A DNA stretch of 64,000 bases from Agaricus subrufescens (taxonomy: Eukaryota; Basidiomycota; Agaricomycetes; Agaricales; Agaricaceae), in contig CM057063.1 in assembly GCA_029945375.1 (NCBI GenBank), positions 1,733,894 through 1,797,893 of the forward strand, given 5' to 3'. Below the pieces are notes generated by a model, which did no database searches, was not told where the DNA came from, and was given only the letters and a program-made list of their open reading frames with translations. Position numbers and translations under genes: made by a program. Positions within the stretch are counted from its first letter, which is position 1; each line of letters begins with the position of its first letter. This document shows positions 36,061-48,578 of this stretch, piece by piece.

Positions 36061-38607
36061 ATGGCCGGCGTCGGGTAAGTTTCTGCTGTCTCCCACACCA
36101 CACCCGTCCTAACGTAGTCTGATCACAGACGCATTATACGGCGGCTTGCCCCGTGGTCAACGTCCTCTGCTAGTGCGCAGCCAGAGTTCTCCCTGCGAGC
36201 TGTCACCATCGGCCTTTGCATTGGCTGCCTGATATGTTTTACAAATCTTAGCCTGGGCCTGCAATCCGGATGGATTTCTATGTGTGTTTGTCTCGTTTCC
36301 GTCGTCTCTCATCTGACAACGTTCCGTGGCCAGGATGTCCATTCAATCAGCCCTCATTGGCTTTTTGATTTCACGGATGCTTAGAGCACCTCTGACGCCT
36401 CAGGAAATTATTGTCGTCCAGACGACAGCTGTTGCAACAGGGACGATGCCTCTGGCTGCTGGCTTTGTCGGCATTTTACCTGCCCTTGGACTCTTATCTG
36501 AAGAAACTGACGGTTCACCGCCCATACGCTTGTCCTGGCTCGCTACCATCGGCTGGTCATGTTCAGTGGCGTATTTTGGGTAAGTTTCTTTCCTTTTACA
36601 GCTTCCGTTATGTCTTACGCACGATCAGAGTGTTCCTGTCGCCGCCTATTCGTAAACAAGTCGTTCGTATACTTATTTTCTGTGTAGTTGACGCAGTTGC
36701 CGACATAACCTATACAGGTCGTGGAGGAACAGCTGCCGTTTCCCTCTGGAACTGCAACAGCACAATTGATCAATGTTCTACATCATCTTCCTCCTCCTGA
36801 TACTACCATCAGGCGAAGACGAGGATATCAACAAATTGATGATGAAGCCGTTGATGAGGAGGAAACTACTCCGGAAAATCTCCCTTCATACCAAGCAGTG
36901 GAGAATACTGAACGCGCACCAGAAAGCGTGGAACATGATGGGTGGCGCTCCTTACTTTGGAGCTTTGCATTTTCCGCGTTCGTCAGCGTGAGTGCTCAGG
37001 GAGTCCGAACAGACCATGAATATCTGACACCAGAGCCCAGCTATCAGCTTACTTTTTCCCTATCCTGTTTGCCATACCTCTTTTTGGAGGATATCTTGCC
37101 AAGCAATGGCTATGGTATTTTACTCCGAGTTTGTCGTATGTTGGACAAGGTGCGCTGTTCCTGTGCGATCATTCAATACGGATCTCTCACCAGTATGTCA
37201 GGTATCATTATGGGCTTTCCTACCACTGTGAGCATGAACCTGGTAGGCATATGTCGCACACTCGCTCTTCCAGATCTCATTCCTTCGTACTAGGGTATGG
37301 TCGTTGGCTGGGCTTTCCTGTCGCCACTTTCCAAGCATCTTGGTTGGGCTCCCGGCCCCGTTGGTGACATGTCACATGGAGCCCGAGGATGGATATTATG
37401 GACCTCTCTCGGAATTATGTGTGCGGATAGTCTCGTCTCCTTAGTTCCTGTAGTTGTGCAGCAGATCAGCAAAATCCTCGTTCAACGACGAACCCGAGGA
37501 TCTGGAAATATTGACGAAAGAGAGACAGATGACAAGGAAATGGAGACTCCTGATAGACTTGTGCCGACTGATTGGGTCACCCTCGGGGTTTTATCAAGCA
37601 TAATTGTCGGAACTTTACTAGTATGGGTCGTATTTGGCAATGAAGTCATTAAGCCATGGGCTACAGTGCTTGGGTTTATACTCGGAGGATTGTTGAGTGT
37701 CATTGGGTATGTAATGCAATTCTCGTCAATTTCTCCGACTAATGTGTCCGCGGTAGAGTTCGAGCACTCGGAGAAACGGATTTAAACCCTGTCTCAGGAC
37801 TCGGCAAGGTTTCGCAGCTCTTCTTCGCATGGATACAACCAGGCAACGTGGTTGCAAATATCATCGCTGGTGGAGTGGCCGAGGCGGGAGCACAACAGTG
37901 TGTCTTCACTGCATCTTCTCCCCCTTTTTACTCAAATCATAACGCAGGGCTGGAGATCTCATGCAAGATCTCAAGACGGGTCATCTTTGTGGTGCTTCCC
38001 CACGCGCCCAGTTCTACGGGCAGATAGTCGGATCTTCTGTGTCAATTATCGTGACTGCCACAGCATTCACACTCTATAATCGAGCATACGAAATTCCAGG
38101 GCCATCTTTCCCTGCGCCTACAGCTTATGTCTGGCTTAGTCTCGCGAGGCTTCTACGTGAGGATTGGTTTTTTCGATCACGCGCCCCTATTAATGTCTTT
38201 TTTTTCGATATATAGGTGACGGCCATCTACCGGAAAACAGCGCTATATTCATGGCCGCGTTCGCAGCACTGTTCGCCGTGCTTTCGATGATTAAAATCCG
38301 TGCTACGCAAAGGGACTTATGGTACGCGAAATGGATCCCATCCGGAGTCGCGTTTGCAATCGGTTTCTTGAACACTCCTTCATTTTCTATCGCGAGATTG
38401 ATTGGTGGTATCATGGAATATATTTGGCGGACCAGGTATGCTAAAGATGGACGTGATATTCGTTTAATAGTGGTTGCTAGTGGATTCGTCCTTGGAGAGG
38501 GAGTAATTAGTATTGTTGGATTAGTTCTTCGTATTATTGGGGTGGGTGCTATAAGTTGTTGGGGTTGTGGACAGAGTCTTTGTGGGGGATGTCCAGCGTT
38601 ACAATAA
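36061..38607 (+). CDS. Oligopeptide transporter family (OPT) membrane protein
   Basis: Eleven exons (36061-36074, 36129-36281, 36334-36579, 36629-36659, 36718-36987, 37041-37149, 37202-37242, 37294-37706, 37757-37897, 37948-38156, 38216-38607) give 672 aa. The 14-nt first exon was chosen by phase; the earlier ATG at 35970 leads to a stop. Family blocks include EFSLRAVTIGLCIGCLICFT, ATGTMPLAAGFVGILPALGL, LPFPSGTATAQLINVLHHLP, IIMGFPTTVSMNL, VRALGETDLNPVSGLGK, GGVAEAGAQQAGDLMQDLKT and IPGPSFPAPTAYVW. About 14-16 hydrophobic segments are present. OPT proteins import small peptides or metal chelates by proton coupling, usually at the plasma membrane. The substrate cannot be told. A hydrophilic acidic loop lies between the third and fourth blocks. 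Confidence 0.92.
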
Positions 38608-38759
38608 TACTATTACACGTAATTTTTCCCGTTTCTAATCGCATTTGGGGGTCATAGTTGCGCACTGTACACGTTGTGCCACGTTTGACCACTCTACAAA
38701 TCAATGATTTGGAATGTAGACCAAGTCCTCGCCAACGTCATAACTTACTTATTACCCTC

Positions 38760-39790
38760 ATGTCTCGACTTGAACTCGCTAAAATACCGGCCCTGACATT
38801 CTACAAGGATACCTGGACAAGTGCCCAAAGAACAACTGCGATACCACAGCTGACCTGTGTGGGCAAACCGTGCAGGTTCTACCAACCAGAGGTTGTTCGG
38901 TGTGTGAACCTCGGAGGTAGTGGGACGGAGGTGGACTGGAAGGTAAATATTGAACTTAAGTTACTCTAATATGTATTGAACATCATCTGCAGTGCGAAGC
39001 GGATCTACCAGAGGGACTTCGATTCGGGAAGGTTGAGGTTTCATGTGAGGGGTGGTCAAAGTCAGGAGATCCGTTTGTTCTCAAAGGTCGGTATGATTGC
39101 TGGCTCACTTTGTTTAACGTTCATTTCTTAGGTGCCCATAGGTTCATGCGGATTGGAATACCGGCTCGTTGAAGTGCCTGGTGTTCTAAGGCACGGACAA
39201 ACGGGTTCACCATTTTCCTTCCTCAAATGTGAGCTTCGGACGTATCAGAATTTGCTTTGATCGCTCTGACAGCTTGTTGTAAAGCTTATGGCCTGGGCGA
39301 TATAATATTCACGGTCGCATGGGTGGCTTTACTGGGCTTCATTCTTTATAACTGGATCAAGTCATGCCTCGGTCGCAATAGTGGTCCAACTCTCCGACGT
39401 CAGGGTGGATCGAGCTGGCGACCTGGAGGCGGAGGAGGCGGTGGTGGTGGCGGTGGAGGATGGTTTCCTCGTCGCGACGATTGGTCGAATCCTCCGCCAC
39501 CTTATACAAAATATCCGACAGATGGTAACAACAGCGAAGGATGGAGACCTGGATTTTGGACGGGTGCTGCGCTTGGTGGATTGGCCACTCATTTCTGGAA
39601 TAATCGTCAGCAGGCCGAACCACGGGAGTATTGGAATCAATGGAATCAAGTCCCCGTTCAAAGTACATCGAGTTCGTTTAGCTCTTGGTCGGCGCCGAGA
39701 CGTCGTGATTATGATGATCGTGGTGAAGGACCTTCGAACCTTGGGAGTATGAGAAGAAGTACTGGTCTTGGAGGGTCTAGAGTGCGGTGA
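38760..39790 (+). CDS. SARAF-like ER membrane protein (store-operated Ca2+ entry regulator family)
   Basis: Four exons (38760-38942, 38993-39086, 39142-39228, 39273-39790) give 293 aa. The luminal part contains IPALTFYKDTWTSAQRTT, QLTCVGKPCRFYQPEVVRC and CEADLPEGLRFGKVEVSCEG with paired cysteines, as in SARAF/TMEM66. One membrane segment follows (DIIFTVAWVALLGFILYNWI). The cytosolic tail is Gly/Pro/Arg rich, with a run of about 12 glycines near 39427-39462 and the family-like GFWTGAALGGLATHF. SARAF members need a signal peptide, but none is present after the chosen ATG, so a 5' exon may be missing. In animals the family dampens store-operated calcium entry; its role in fungi is not established. 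Confidence 0.8.
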
Positions 39791-40454
39791 AAGGGATCTG
39801 CCACAAATTTGCCGCTAATACGGGTATGCGATCGCAACTGAAGGGATTCATAAAATGTACTTAATTAGTATTAATGCCACCGGGACTCAGGCGACGTTGA
39901 TTGGTCTCGATCTTTCGGGAAAGAGATCCAATCATATCCATTTACGTTATACCGAATGCTAGCGACCTGCAGTACTCTTGACTTCACATCATCATACTCC
40001 ACATGACATCCGTAATTTCAACCGCACACAAGCTCTAGCAAGGCTGTCTACATGCAGCTGACACTTCGACAATGGAAGAATCTCGGATTTAGGTACTTCT
40101 TCAACCTTTCTCTCCCGTTCTTCTTCTCCATCTCTTTTCTATCTGTTACTTGCAACGCAAGGATACATACTCAGGTCTCCCACAGACACGCGCCGCAATG
40201 ACCACACTGTATAAACGAGGGACAATATTCCTTCAGGAAGAACTATGCATATAAATGCTGTGACATCTCTAAGAATCTTTGCGAAATACACACTACGCTT
40301 GGCTTTCTGAAGTCCCGCTCCGAGTAAAGGCGAAACGGCGGCAACTATTCATGTGACGCCAACTTGGGATATGTTCGGGAATTTCACGGACAAAGTTATG
40401 GACTGTTTAAAAGGCCGGTTCGGTGGTTATGGATGACCCAGAGGCTTTTGCAAA
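39791..40454. promoter_or_regulatory. Upstream region of the endoglucanase gene
   Basis: This 664 bp region separates the SARAF-like gene from the GH5 gene. A TATA-like element (GCATATAAATG) lies at 40246-40256, about 200 bp before the ATG, consistent with a strongly regulated, inducible promoter. No coding signal is seen. Confidence 0.45.
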
Positions 40455-42148
40455 ATGAAGTCCTTCTTTACTTCCCTGGTTGCCATTGTAGCTGTCTTCG
40501 CCACATCCGTAGTGGCTCAGCAGCCCGAGTGGGCTCAGTGCGGGGTACGTTTCTCAATTATTAAAGTCGGCTGTTACATCAGTGCTCAATCTTTTTGTTG
40601 GTAATAGGGGATTGGCTGGACTGGTGGAACGACTTGTGTCTCCGGTACAACATGTACTAAGCTTAACGATTGTGAGTATACTTCAACAACTATATCTGAA
40701 AGAATTTTAGTCTCATTCATTATGATAGATTATTCCCAATGCTTGGCCGGCGGGTCAGGCAACCCAACTCCTACGACCACACCACCCAGCTCTACTTCAC
40801 AACCCGCTGGTGGTGACACACTTTGCGGTGCTGCCAGGACGAAGTTCAAATTCTTCGGTGTCAACGAATCCGGTGCCGAATTTGGTCAAACTGTTATTCC
40901 TGTCAGTTTCTCTCCTTATTTCAACCTCGTCGGTGGCAATTTGAACACCTCCTGTAGGGAACCCTTGGAAAAGACTACACCTGGCCGAGCCCAAGTTCCA
41001 TCGACTACTTTGTCGGCAAGGGATTCAATGTTTTCCGTGTACCATTCATGCTGGAGCGTCTCACTCCCAGCGGTATCACGGGTTCTTTTGACTCCACATA
41101 CCTGAGTGGTTTGACCACCGTAAGTCCAATAAGGATCATAGCCCAGAGAAAAGCTGATAGCCTTTCTCCTAGATCGTCAACTACATCACCAGCAAGGGTG
41201 CATATGCCATCATTGACCCTCACAACTTCATGAGGTTCAACAACCAGGTCATCACTGACCCTACTTCGTGAGTATCTTTTTAGGAACGACATCTTATTGA
41301 CTTCAATTAATTCTTCTTGTATAGTTTCTCCACCCGTAGGCGGTCCTACTTTCGAGACATCACCTCTATTTACCCAGCATTTAGTCTGGAAAAACCTCTC
41401 CAGTCAATTCAAATCCAACGACCACGTCATTTTCGATCTCATGAATGAGCCCAATGGCATCGATGCATCAGTCGTCTACCAGTGTGTACGTCTGCCCCTG
41501 CAATCACGCGGTCGAACCGCTTATAGATATATTCTCGATAGATGCAAGCCGCCGTGAATGCTATCCGTTCGAACGGTGCTACCCAACTCATCTTAGTTGA
41601 GGGTACTTGTAAGTAACCCGCCTTACCACAGAAGATCAGTCCCCCTCACCGATCGATGTGATTTAGCATGGACTGGTGCATGGACTTGGACTTCCTCAGG
41701 AAACGCAGCTGCCTTCGCTGGGCTCACTGACCCGATGAACAACGTCGCGATCCAAATGCATCAGTACCTCGATTCCGACGGTTCTGGTACCAGTGACCAA
41801 TGTGTCTCGTCGACCATTGGTGCCGAGCGGTTGCAGGATGCGACTCAATGGCTTAAGGCCAACAACCTGAAGGGTTTCTTGGGCGAAATCGGCGCGGGTT
41901 CAAACTCGAACTGTATTAGTGCTGTTAAGAGCGCCTTCTGTACCATGCAAACTGCTGGCGGTGTTTGGCTTGGTGCTTCTTGGTGGGCAGCTGGCCCATG
42001 GTGGGGTACCGTACGTGTTTCATCCCTTTTTCTGATAAGCAAAATCTGACGTGTAAAATCATTTGTCTAGTACTTCCAATCTATTGAACCTCCTAGTGGT
42101 CCTGCTGTTTCCCAGGTTCTTCCTCAGGCCCTCACACCCTTCCTCTAA
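40455..42148 (+). CDS. Endo-beta-1,4-glucanase, GH5 with N-terminal CBM1
   Basis: Ten exons (40455-40544, 40608-40671, 40729-40901, 40958-41119, 41173-41267, 41325-41335, 41385-41485, 41542-41608, 41667-42010, 42071-42148) give 394 aa. Residues 1-21 are a signal peptide (MKSFFTSLVAIVAVFATSVV). A fungal cellulose-binding module follows (QCGGIGWTGGTTC, then YYSQCLAG), then a Pro/Thr/Ser linker, then the GH5 catalytic domain. The acid/base Glu is in IFDLMNEPNG, an upstream conserved Arg/His region is in FRVPFMLERL and IIDPHNFMRF, and the nucleophile Glu is in GFLGEIGAG. The enzyme is secreted and cleaves cellulose internally. One exon is only 11 nt. Presence of CBM1 points to a plant-cell-wall-degrading lifestyle. 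Confidence 0.94.
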
Positions 42149-44382
42149 AACCCCGGTACCTAAAGGGAAGCATGTGTAGTTGCGAGTAGCCCTGAAATCC
42201 TACATGTTTGGAGTATATTTATGGATGCAAATAAGTCTTTTGCGAGTCAAAAATTAAGGCTATAGATGTGCGGTTCGGCTAAATGACGCAAGCATCTTTG
42301 ACCGAGATCTTACCGTATAGTATGCTTCAATGGTTCTCGAAGTCTTTCATTTTGGATACTAGAGGCTAGCCACGAAAGGGTATGGTTGGAAGATACGTGT
42401 CGTCCTTTCGCCTCTCTCTCCGAGTTATTAAACTGTGAGCCCCGACCTGCACGTCATCCTTCTCGTCAATGGACGTATGACGGGAATCCAACCCCAAACC
42501 CCACCAATGACCACTGACATGACATATACCAAAGCTGCGCACCACACTGTGAATGCCAAATCGAGGGAATAAGACGCCAAACAGGGTTTCGGCTTCGGCA
42601 GTACATTAAAATCGCCCAATCCTGATCCATGGTTTAGCTTCTAGATCCTCGATATTTTAGGAAGAGAAAAGGTAGGGTGATTGCTCATACTGCGAACGAA
42701 AGCGGAAAAGGCGGCTTAAGGGATTTTTCACATTCGTCCGTTCATGATCTGAATTTGTACGACAGGCAAAAAAAATAAGTTGATGCTTCTATACTGACTC
42801 AGAGAAGAGGAGAGGTAGAAGGACCAGAGGAATAGTAAAGCATAGAATGCTACGATAAGCCTCTGAGAGTCAGTTTGTGGGCTGGGCGTGATCCAGTTCC
42901 TTCCAAGCTCCTGGGAGAAAGAGAAATTTTTTTCATGGAATGGGAGATTGATTCGACAAATCGGAGCCAACAGAAGACATAGCAGATAGGTGGATACTTT
43001 GAGAGGGCACTTTTTATGGAGGGTCCTACTATTTCTTTTCGGAAGGAGGGTGCAGACGTTTCCAAAACAGAATCGAATACTACCATAACGTAGATCTAAA
43101 GTATACATATAGCTTATGGGAGAACTCTGATAATTCAGGCGTAGATTGAGTTCCAATGAGAACTGCTGGCTGCAGGGCCAGATATTGTGGCAATTCATTC
43201 GCTATATTCAGAAAGTGTTCTCCGTTTACAAAAGAATGGAGATAGACCACAAGTATTGTCGGGTTCTGAAGTGGGTTGTAAAGAAGGTTGTAGTTGTTGA
43301 CTTCTTTTAAGAAGCTGACCCAGATTCAGGGATTTTGTGTAAGGAACCCAAAGAAGATTAAAAAGTTTGGCGTCCACATGTTGATGAAACACAGGAAAAC
43401 ATGTCCTCTCTGGATTACTGCTCAGCAGGTGGCTCTTGCATTCCAATAATACAAGGTTAAATTCATTCATGCATGAAACCACGCTTCGGGCGTGCGTCCG
43501 GATAGTGTATGCACAGCGTGTTGCAGCATGTAGATAATATCCTAGACCTGGTCCCCCATAAAGTTATCTAGATTTTGATAAGATAACGATTTCCGGGGTC
43601 CTGGCAAAGCCGACACAACAAATGCGCTCAACGCTTGCCCCCTCTTATTTTCACTCTCTCGCATCCGCAAAAGCTGAGATGAAAGTCTTTGCTTCTGAAC
43701 TTCGATGGTCCGTTTGCCGAGGAACCGAAGGTCCGAAGCAGCTGACGCCCTTTATGAAATAGACTATGTCTATCTCTGGAATTTCTCATGTGCGGAACAT
43801 GGGGCAAGGCTGGGGCAAGGATCTCGTGCCGAAGGTGTGTTCGCGGACCTCGTGTTACAAGGTCCCAAGATCCTTACACGTATTATGATGCTCATATGAT
43901 GCATATATGGTCATGCGTTCTTTAGGGCATGGAGTTCAAAAAAGCAGTCTGCTATTTATCGCGCAATCACAGCTCCTTTAATTTGGGGTAAGTTAGCCCG
44001 TTTGAAGAAGAGCAACACTCCTACCCGTAGTTTAATCAAATCAAACTGCACAACAGTGACTTCAGGGACGTTGCAACATCAACACATTCATCCATCATCA
44101 ACGCTCTTCCTTTTGCCCTGCTGCGCGCGTTAGTTTCGTCCCGCAGTAAGATCAAGATCCAGTAATCAAGTGCAAGGAACGTGTAGTGGTTTATTATTAT
44201 AGGGTCTCCACGAATATTGGCTGTGATTCAATTCGTATATATATCCGACCGGTCTCGAACGACACACCCCTTTGCGCTTTGGATCTTTAGCTCTCTCTGG
44301 GCTATTAACCCTTCAATCTTCTTTAACCCCACCACCTCCACCATCTATCATCAACTAGAAGCTTGGCTTTGGCTGTGTCACT
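42149..44382. other. Intergenic 2.2 kb between GH5 and MFS genes
   Basis: Two overlapping minus-strand frames (43195-43482 and 42728-43198) are the longest here, but they show no conserved motif, splice logic or start context and are probably chance. A plus-strand frame at 43705-43899 is equally weak. The MFS promoter should lie in the last few hundred bases. Confidence 0.4.
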
Positions 44383-46909
44383 ATGACTCAGCGCGGAAAC
44401 GACATTGCTAGCACCAGCAACAGCCCTCAATTACCAACGACAGTGATTACCTTCGATGAGCGCGAACCACTGCTATCAGCGAAGAAGAGAACGAGCGCGA
44501 ACCACTGCTATCAGCGAAGAAGAGAACGAAGAAACCATTCTATAGAGCAAGGCCTTTATGGTAGGTGCACACTTTGGATGGATGGATGTATCATTGACGT
44601 GTATATTAGGATTGTTCCTTTTGGACTGGTTGCTGCGGTCGTTGTACGTTTTTGGCTGCCGGAAATATCGAGAAGTGCTAATTACTAAATTTAGCGAGGA
44701 ATGACGCTCGCGCCTCGGGTGGAGGTGTTTACGCAGCTTTCGTGCCACCGAGTTTACGATACCCTCGCCCAGCCCGCACAACCAGCGAATTTTTCCCATC
44801 GGATTAATAATACTTCCTCAGTAATACCCTCTGTTCTCAAAATAACAAGTCCGGTATCGGCCTTAGGGTTTTCTTCGCATACCCCCGAAGCAGAGCCCTT
44901 TTTGCAGTTGAGCATTGTGAATAGGAGCGTGGGTGGTAACTACGGGGACCATATAGAACCGGACGACGCGGCTGGTGATCCTCAATTAGAATATTCGAAT
45001 AGATGTGTACAAGACCCAAACGTGCAAGCTGGGGCGGCCAAGATGCAAATGATCATGACTACATCTATGGGATTGCTCTCCGCATTAACTACAGGGTGGT
45101 GGGGACATTTTGGAGAACGTTATGGACGTACGAGGGTACTTGCCATTTCCACTCTCGGATTGATTTTGACGTGCGTTGCGCATTTGTTGGAATTCCTGTG
45201 TGAATAACCACATTTTTGGTTTCTAGTGATCTCGCTTTCATGCTTGTCTCGACCCCGGGTTCAGCTTTATCAAAGCATGGACATAAGCTTATCCTTATGG
45301 CCCCTGTGATTGAAGGTGCCCTGGGTGGCTGGACGACACTACAAGCGTCTACATCGGCATATGTATCAGATTGTACCTCTTCTGGGTCCAGGGCAAAAGT
45401 GTTTTCTCGATTCACCGGTATCAGTTACTTGGGGATTTTCCTCGGACCAAGTATTTGTGGATACCTGATTTCACGCTTTGGTGGCAGCAGTGTCGGGGGA
45501 ACGATGGACGTCTCCAGCGTGTTTTTGGTGGCCGTCTGTTGTTCGTTCGCAAACTTCCTGGCAGCAGTTTTTATTTTTCCTGAGTCGCTATCCGAGGAGC
45601 AAAGAAGGGAAGCAAGAGAAGAACATGATGCCAAGGGAAAGAGGGAAACGACTGTAGTGGATGGCGTGGAAGTAAGCGAGAGGCGAGGCTTCGTTGGAGC
45701 GTTGTTCAGACCGATCATAGCAGCACCGGTCCAAATCCTGTCTGCATTAATGGTGTTTAAACCAGTAAAAGTGAGGTCGGATAGTCATCCGGGGTCGTAT
45801 CGACGAGATTCGAGTTTGACGGTGCTTGGGGTGGCATATTTTTCTTATATGTTAACACTCGTGAGTGTCGACCTCTTTGATAAAACAAATTCTGATTGTG
45901 TTACGAACAGGGACTATACCAGCTCAAGTATCTGTACGCAGAGCACATATATGGATGGGGGGCTGAACAGCTAAGCTGGTACATCTCGTACATTGGTGGA
46001 GTGAGGGCCATAGCATTGCTGGTGGTACTTCCTTGTGAGCGTTCGGCCTTTATCTTGAAGCCCCGTCGTTTGCTTAACAACTTGCGTGTTCTAGTCGTAA
46101 TCGGAATATTCAAACCTAAGGCAGATAAAGAGAAAGATAACAGCAGCGCCAAGCCCGTAGTCACGAAGGGGGGGAAAAGAAAGCCCACGCGAAGTCAACT
46201 CGGCCGTGAAATTGCGTTTGACTTGTCCCTAGTGCGATACTCGCTCCTGATGGACATGCTCTCCGATCTGCTCGTTATCATATCGCCAGCGCCGATGCTT
46301 CATGAAACGTCTATCGGGAAACACATTATGAGTCACTCTGGAGGAGCTGTGTCACTGAAATCAAGCCAAACTTTGTTTATCCTCGCAACTGGATTTGCCA
46401 GTCTTGGAACTGGCGGAGCACCGGCGATGCACAGTTTGGCGTTATGTCTCCTGCAAGCCAGGGAGATGGTGTCTCCGGTGATGAGGGAGAGGACGGAGGG
46501 CGAAATATCGGCGGAACCGGAAGCAAGCACAGCCGCACATAAGGGAAGCGTTGGCGGAACGTTTGGTGCGTTTGCATTTTTGCAGTCGATTGGATCAATG
46601 ATCCTCGGAGTGAGAATCTGCCATATTCTTGTGATGTGGCAACTTGCTGATCTCCTTGAAATATAGCCCATGCTGTTCGGGACGGTGTACAGCAGCACGG
46701 TGGCGGGCATGCCCAAGGCAATCTTCATGGTGGCGGCTGGAGCACTCACTGTGGCGCTTGCACTGTTGATGCTAGTTCGAAATCCGATCAGCGAGGGGAG
46801 ACAGAGCGACAAGGTCGTGAAGCGGAAGAAGGCCAAGGACGTCGTGCGGGGCAGGTCGCGGGCGAGCAAGGATCTGCGAGGGGGTGCGGCCGGGTACGAG
46901 AGCGAGTAG
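44383..46909 (+). CDS. Major facilitator superfamily transporter, exon 1 frameshifted
   Basis: Exons are 44383-44560, 44610-44643, 44695-45170, 45227-45860, 45911-46034, 46095-46609 and 46667-46909. Exons 2-7 stay in phase and encode PLWIVPFGLVAAVV, RGMTLAPRVEVFTQLSC, the loop 2-3 signature GHFGERYGRTRVLAISTLG, a VFIFPESL block ending the first half, an acidic/basic central loop and the second six-helix half. In exon 1 the start frame (MTQRGNDIASTSNSPQLPTT) reads correctly to EREPLLSAKKRT, but a 35-bp tandem duplication then shifts it, so it no longer joins exon 2 in phase. Removing one copy would restore KKRTKKPFYRARPLW. Either the gene is a recent null, translation starts later (RGMTLAP Met), or the assembly is wrong. 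The substrate is unknown. Confidence 0.8.
44458..44527 (+). repeat. Perfect 35-bp tandem duplication inside MFS exon 1
   Basis: Bases 44458-44492 and 44493-44527 are identical, each beginning GAGCGCGAACC and ending GAAGAGAAC. The unit is not a multiple of three and therefore shifts the reading frame of the transporter gene. Confidence 0.95.
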
Positions 46910-47013
46910 ACAGACAATAAATGTATAAAATAATTGTAATTTTCTGGGCCAAACAATGCCAAACAGAGTGAGGCATTCTGGCCTGTTATCACTTTCTCTC
47001 TCTCGGCGCTGAC

Positions 47014-48578
47014 ATGAACAACGCAAATGCCCTTGCTGGCCCTTCATCGCCACGCACAGACCACCCGTCTCTCTTCCTACCACCACCAGGTACTTATGCC
47101 CTTACTCGGTCGTCCGTCGCTCACCATCTCCCCGCCGCTTTCCAGGCCCGCCACCACCAAGACAGAACCTCGCGAGCACCCAGGACCTTCTCTCCCGCTT
47201 TCATCTCCTCCCTGCCTACGACAAATATGTTCGGCCATGTGCTACCCAGTACTCACCGGACGGCCAGCCGCGCTCGACTCCCACACCTGCCTCGACGCTC
47301 GACAAGGGAAAAGGGAAAGAAGTCGACTCCGGCATCCCTCTACCACAGGCCCAGAACTCCAATCTTCCAGGCACGGCCAGTACTGGGCCTATGGATGGCG
47401 ATGAGGATGATGCGGCGGGCGGGAAAGGCGAAAAGAAGAAGAAAAGCAACTATAAGGCTCTCATCAAGGGTGTTCCAGGTGCGGATATACGTCTCTCTCG
47501 CCGCTTTCTATGATGCTCATTTATCCGGTAACTGGTTTTTAGGGAAGCATTCGATGAAAAAGGATGATTATTTGACAAGCATGATGATGATTCCACCGAA
47601 GCAACCCACGCGTATTCATCAGTTTGACCTCAGGACACAGCAAGAGGCATTTGCAGTGAGTCCGGAAGGCTTGAAAGGCGTACGTTTCGCTCCGGCTCCC
47701 TGTGATGTCATGTCACTCATATCACCTCGGCAATATCTAGTGGAATGTCATGACTCTGATCTTGGAGTCCGCCCAAGCTCGAGAGGATCGGAAGAAGCGG
47801 GTAAGCACCTTTCCGAACCTCAGCAGCACCCATGACAAGCTCACGATAATTTTTATTCTCCCCAACAGAAGGAACTCAAGCGCTTAGCAAAAGCTCAACA
47901 GGCACAGGCGGCGTTGCAGGCTGTTGCAGCAGCATCACCTACCGTCGTTCAACCTCAGCCTCTACGGGCTGCCGCCAGTTCTATGCCACAGAAAGGCGCG
48001 TCAGCTGCCCCGCAGGTACAACAGTTAACTTCAAAATCGGTTGGAACACCGAGACCGGTATCCGCTGCCCCTCGCCCAGGATCGACAGTACCACGACCCG
48101 GTTCCGCGGTTTCCAAACTCGGTTCTACCATGCGTCCGACTTCTGCGGCACCTTCAAACATCAAGCAGGAACAGCGGACTCTCGCGCTTCCTGGCCAGGC
48201 TCCCGGGCCAACGGCAATGGCTGGCACACCTTCAAGAACAGCAACAGCAACTCCTACTGGCGGTGATCCGCACAGAGGGAAGAAGAGGGACCGGGACGAT
48301 GGAATGTTAGCGAATGCCTCGGTCAATGGGATTTCTGCGGCGGATACATACGTGAATGGGACAACTCTTAATGGTATTGGAAATGGAAATGGGATATCGA
48401 AGCTCAATGCCAAAGCGGGCTCTGGTGGCGTGCGACCAAGACCATCTAAAAAGCAGCGGGTGGTGAGTTGTCAATCTCTTAAATTTGTGAATATCTGGTT
48501 TAAGTAAATTAGGATGTGCAAGGGCAGGCGAGAGATGTTAGTGCACCTGTCCAACAACCTACACCTCAAGGTGTATAA
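47014..48578 (+). CDS. MED19: Mediator of RNA polymerase II transcription subunit 19
   Basis: Six exons (47014-47089, 47146-47478, 47543-47679, 47741-47800, 47869-48462, 48513-48578) give 421 aa. The core has STQDLLSRFHLLPAYDKYVR, then YKALIKGVPGKHSMKKDDYL and RIHQFDLRTQQEAFAVSPEG followed by ESAQAREDRKKRKELKRLAK, which I recognise as the basidiomycete MED19/Rox3 pattern. The C-terminal half is Pro/Ala/Ser rich with basic ends (GKKRDRDDG, PSKKQRV), consistent with a nuclear protein. MED19 links the Mediator head/middle modules to gene-specific regulators. Length is longer than yeast Rox3 because of the tail. The assignment rests on remembered family patterns and should be checked by profile search. 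Confidence 0.72.

Noticed and set aside
35970..36074. Longer N-terminus for the OPT transporter from the ATG at 35970
   Set aside because: Splicing at the GTAAG at 36075 leaves the wrong phase and meets a stop; the ATG at 36061 fits.
42728..43482. Two long overlapping minus-strand ORFs (156 and 95 aa) between GH5 and MFS
   Set aside because: No conserved motif, composition typical of random AT/CT-rich DNA, and no splice arrangement that joins them sensibly.
47955..48413. 152-aa minus-strand ORF opposite MED19
   Set aside because: Shadow of the Pro/Ala/Ser-rich tail on the other strand.
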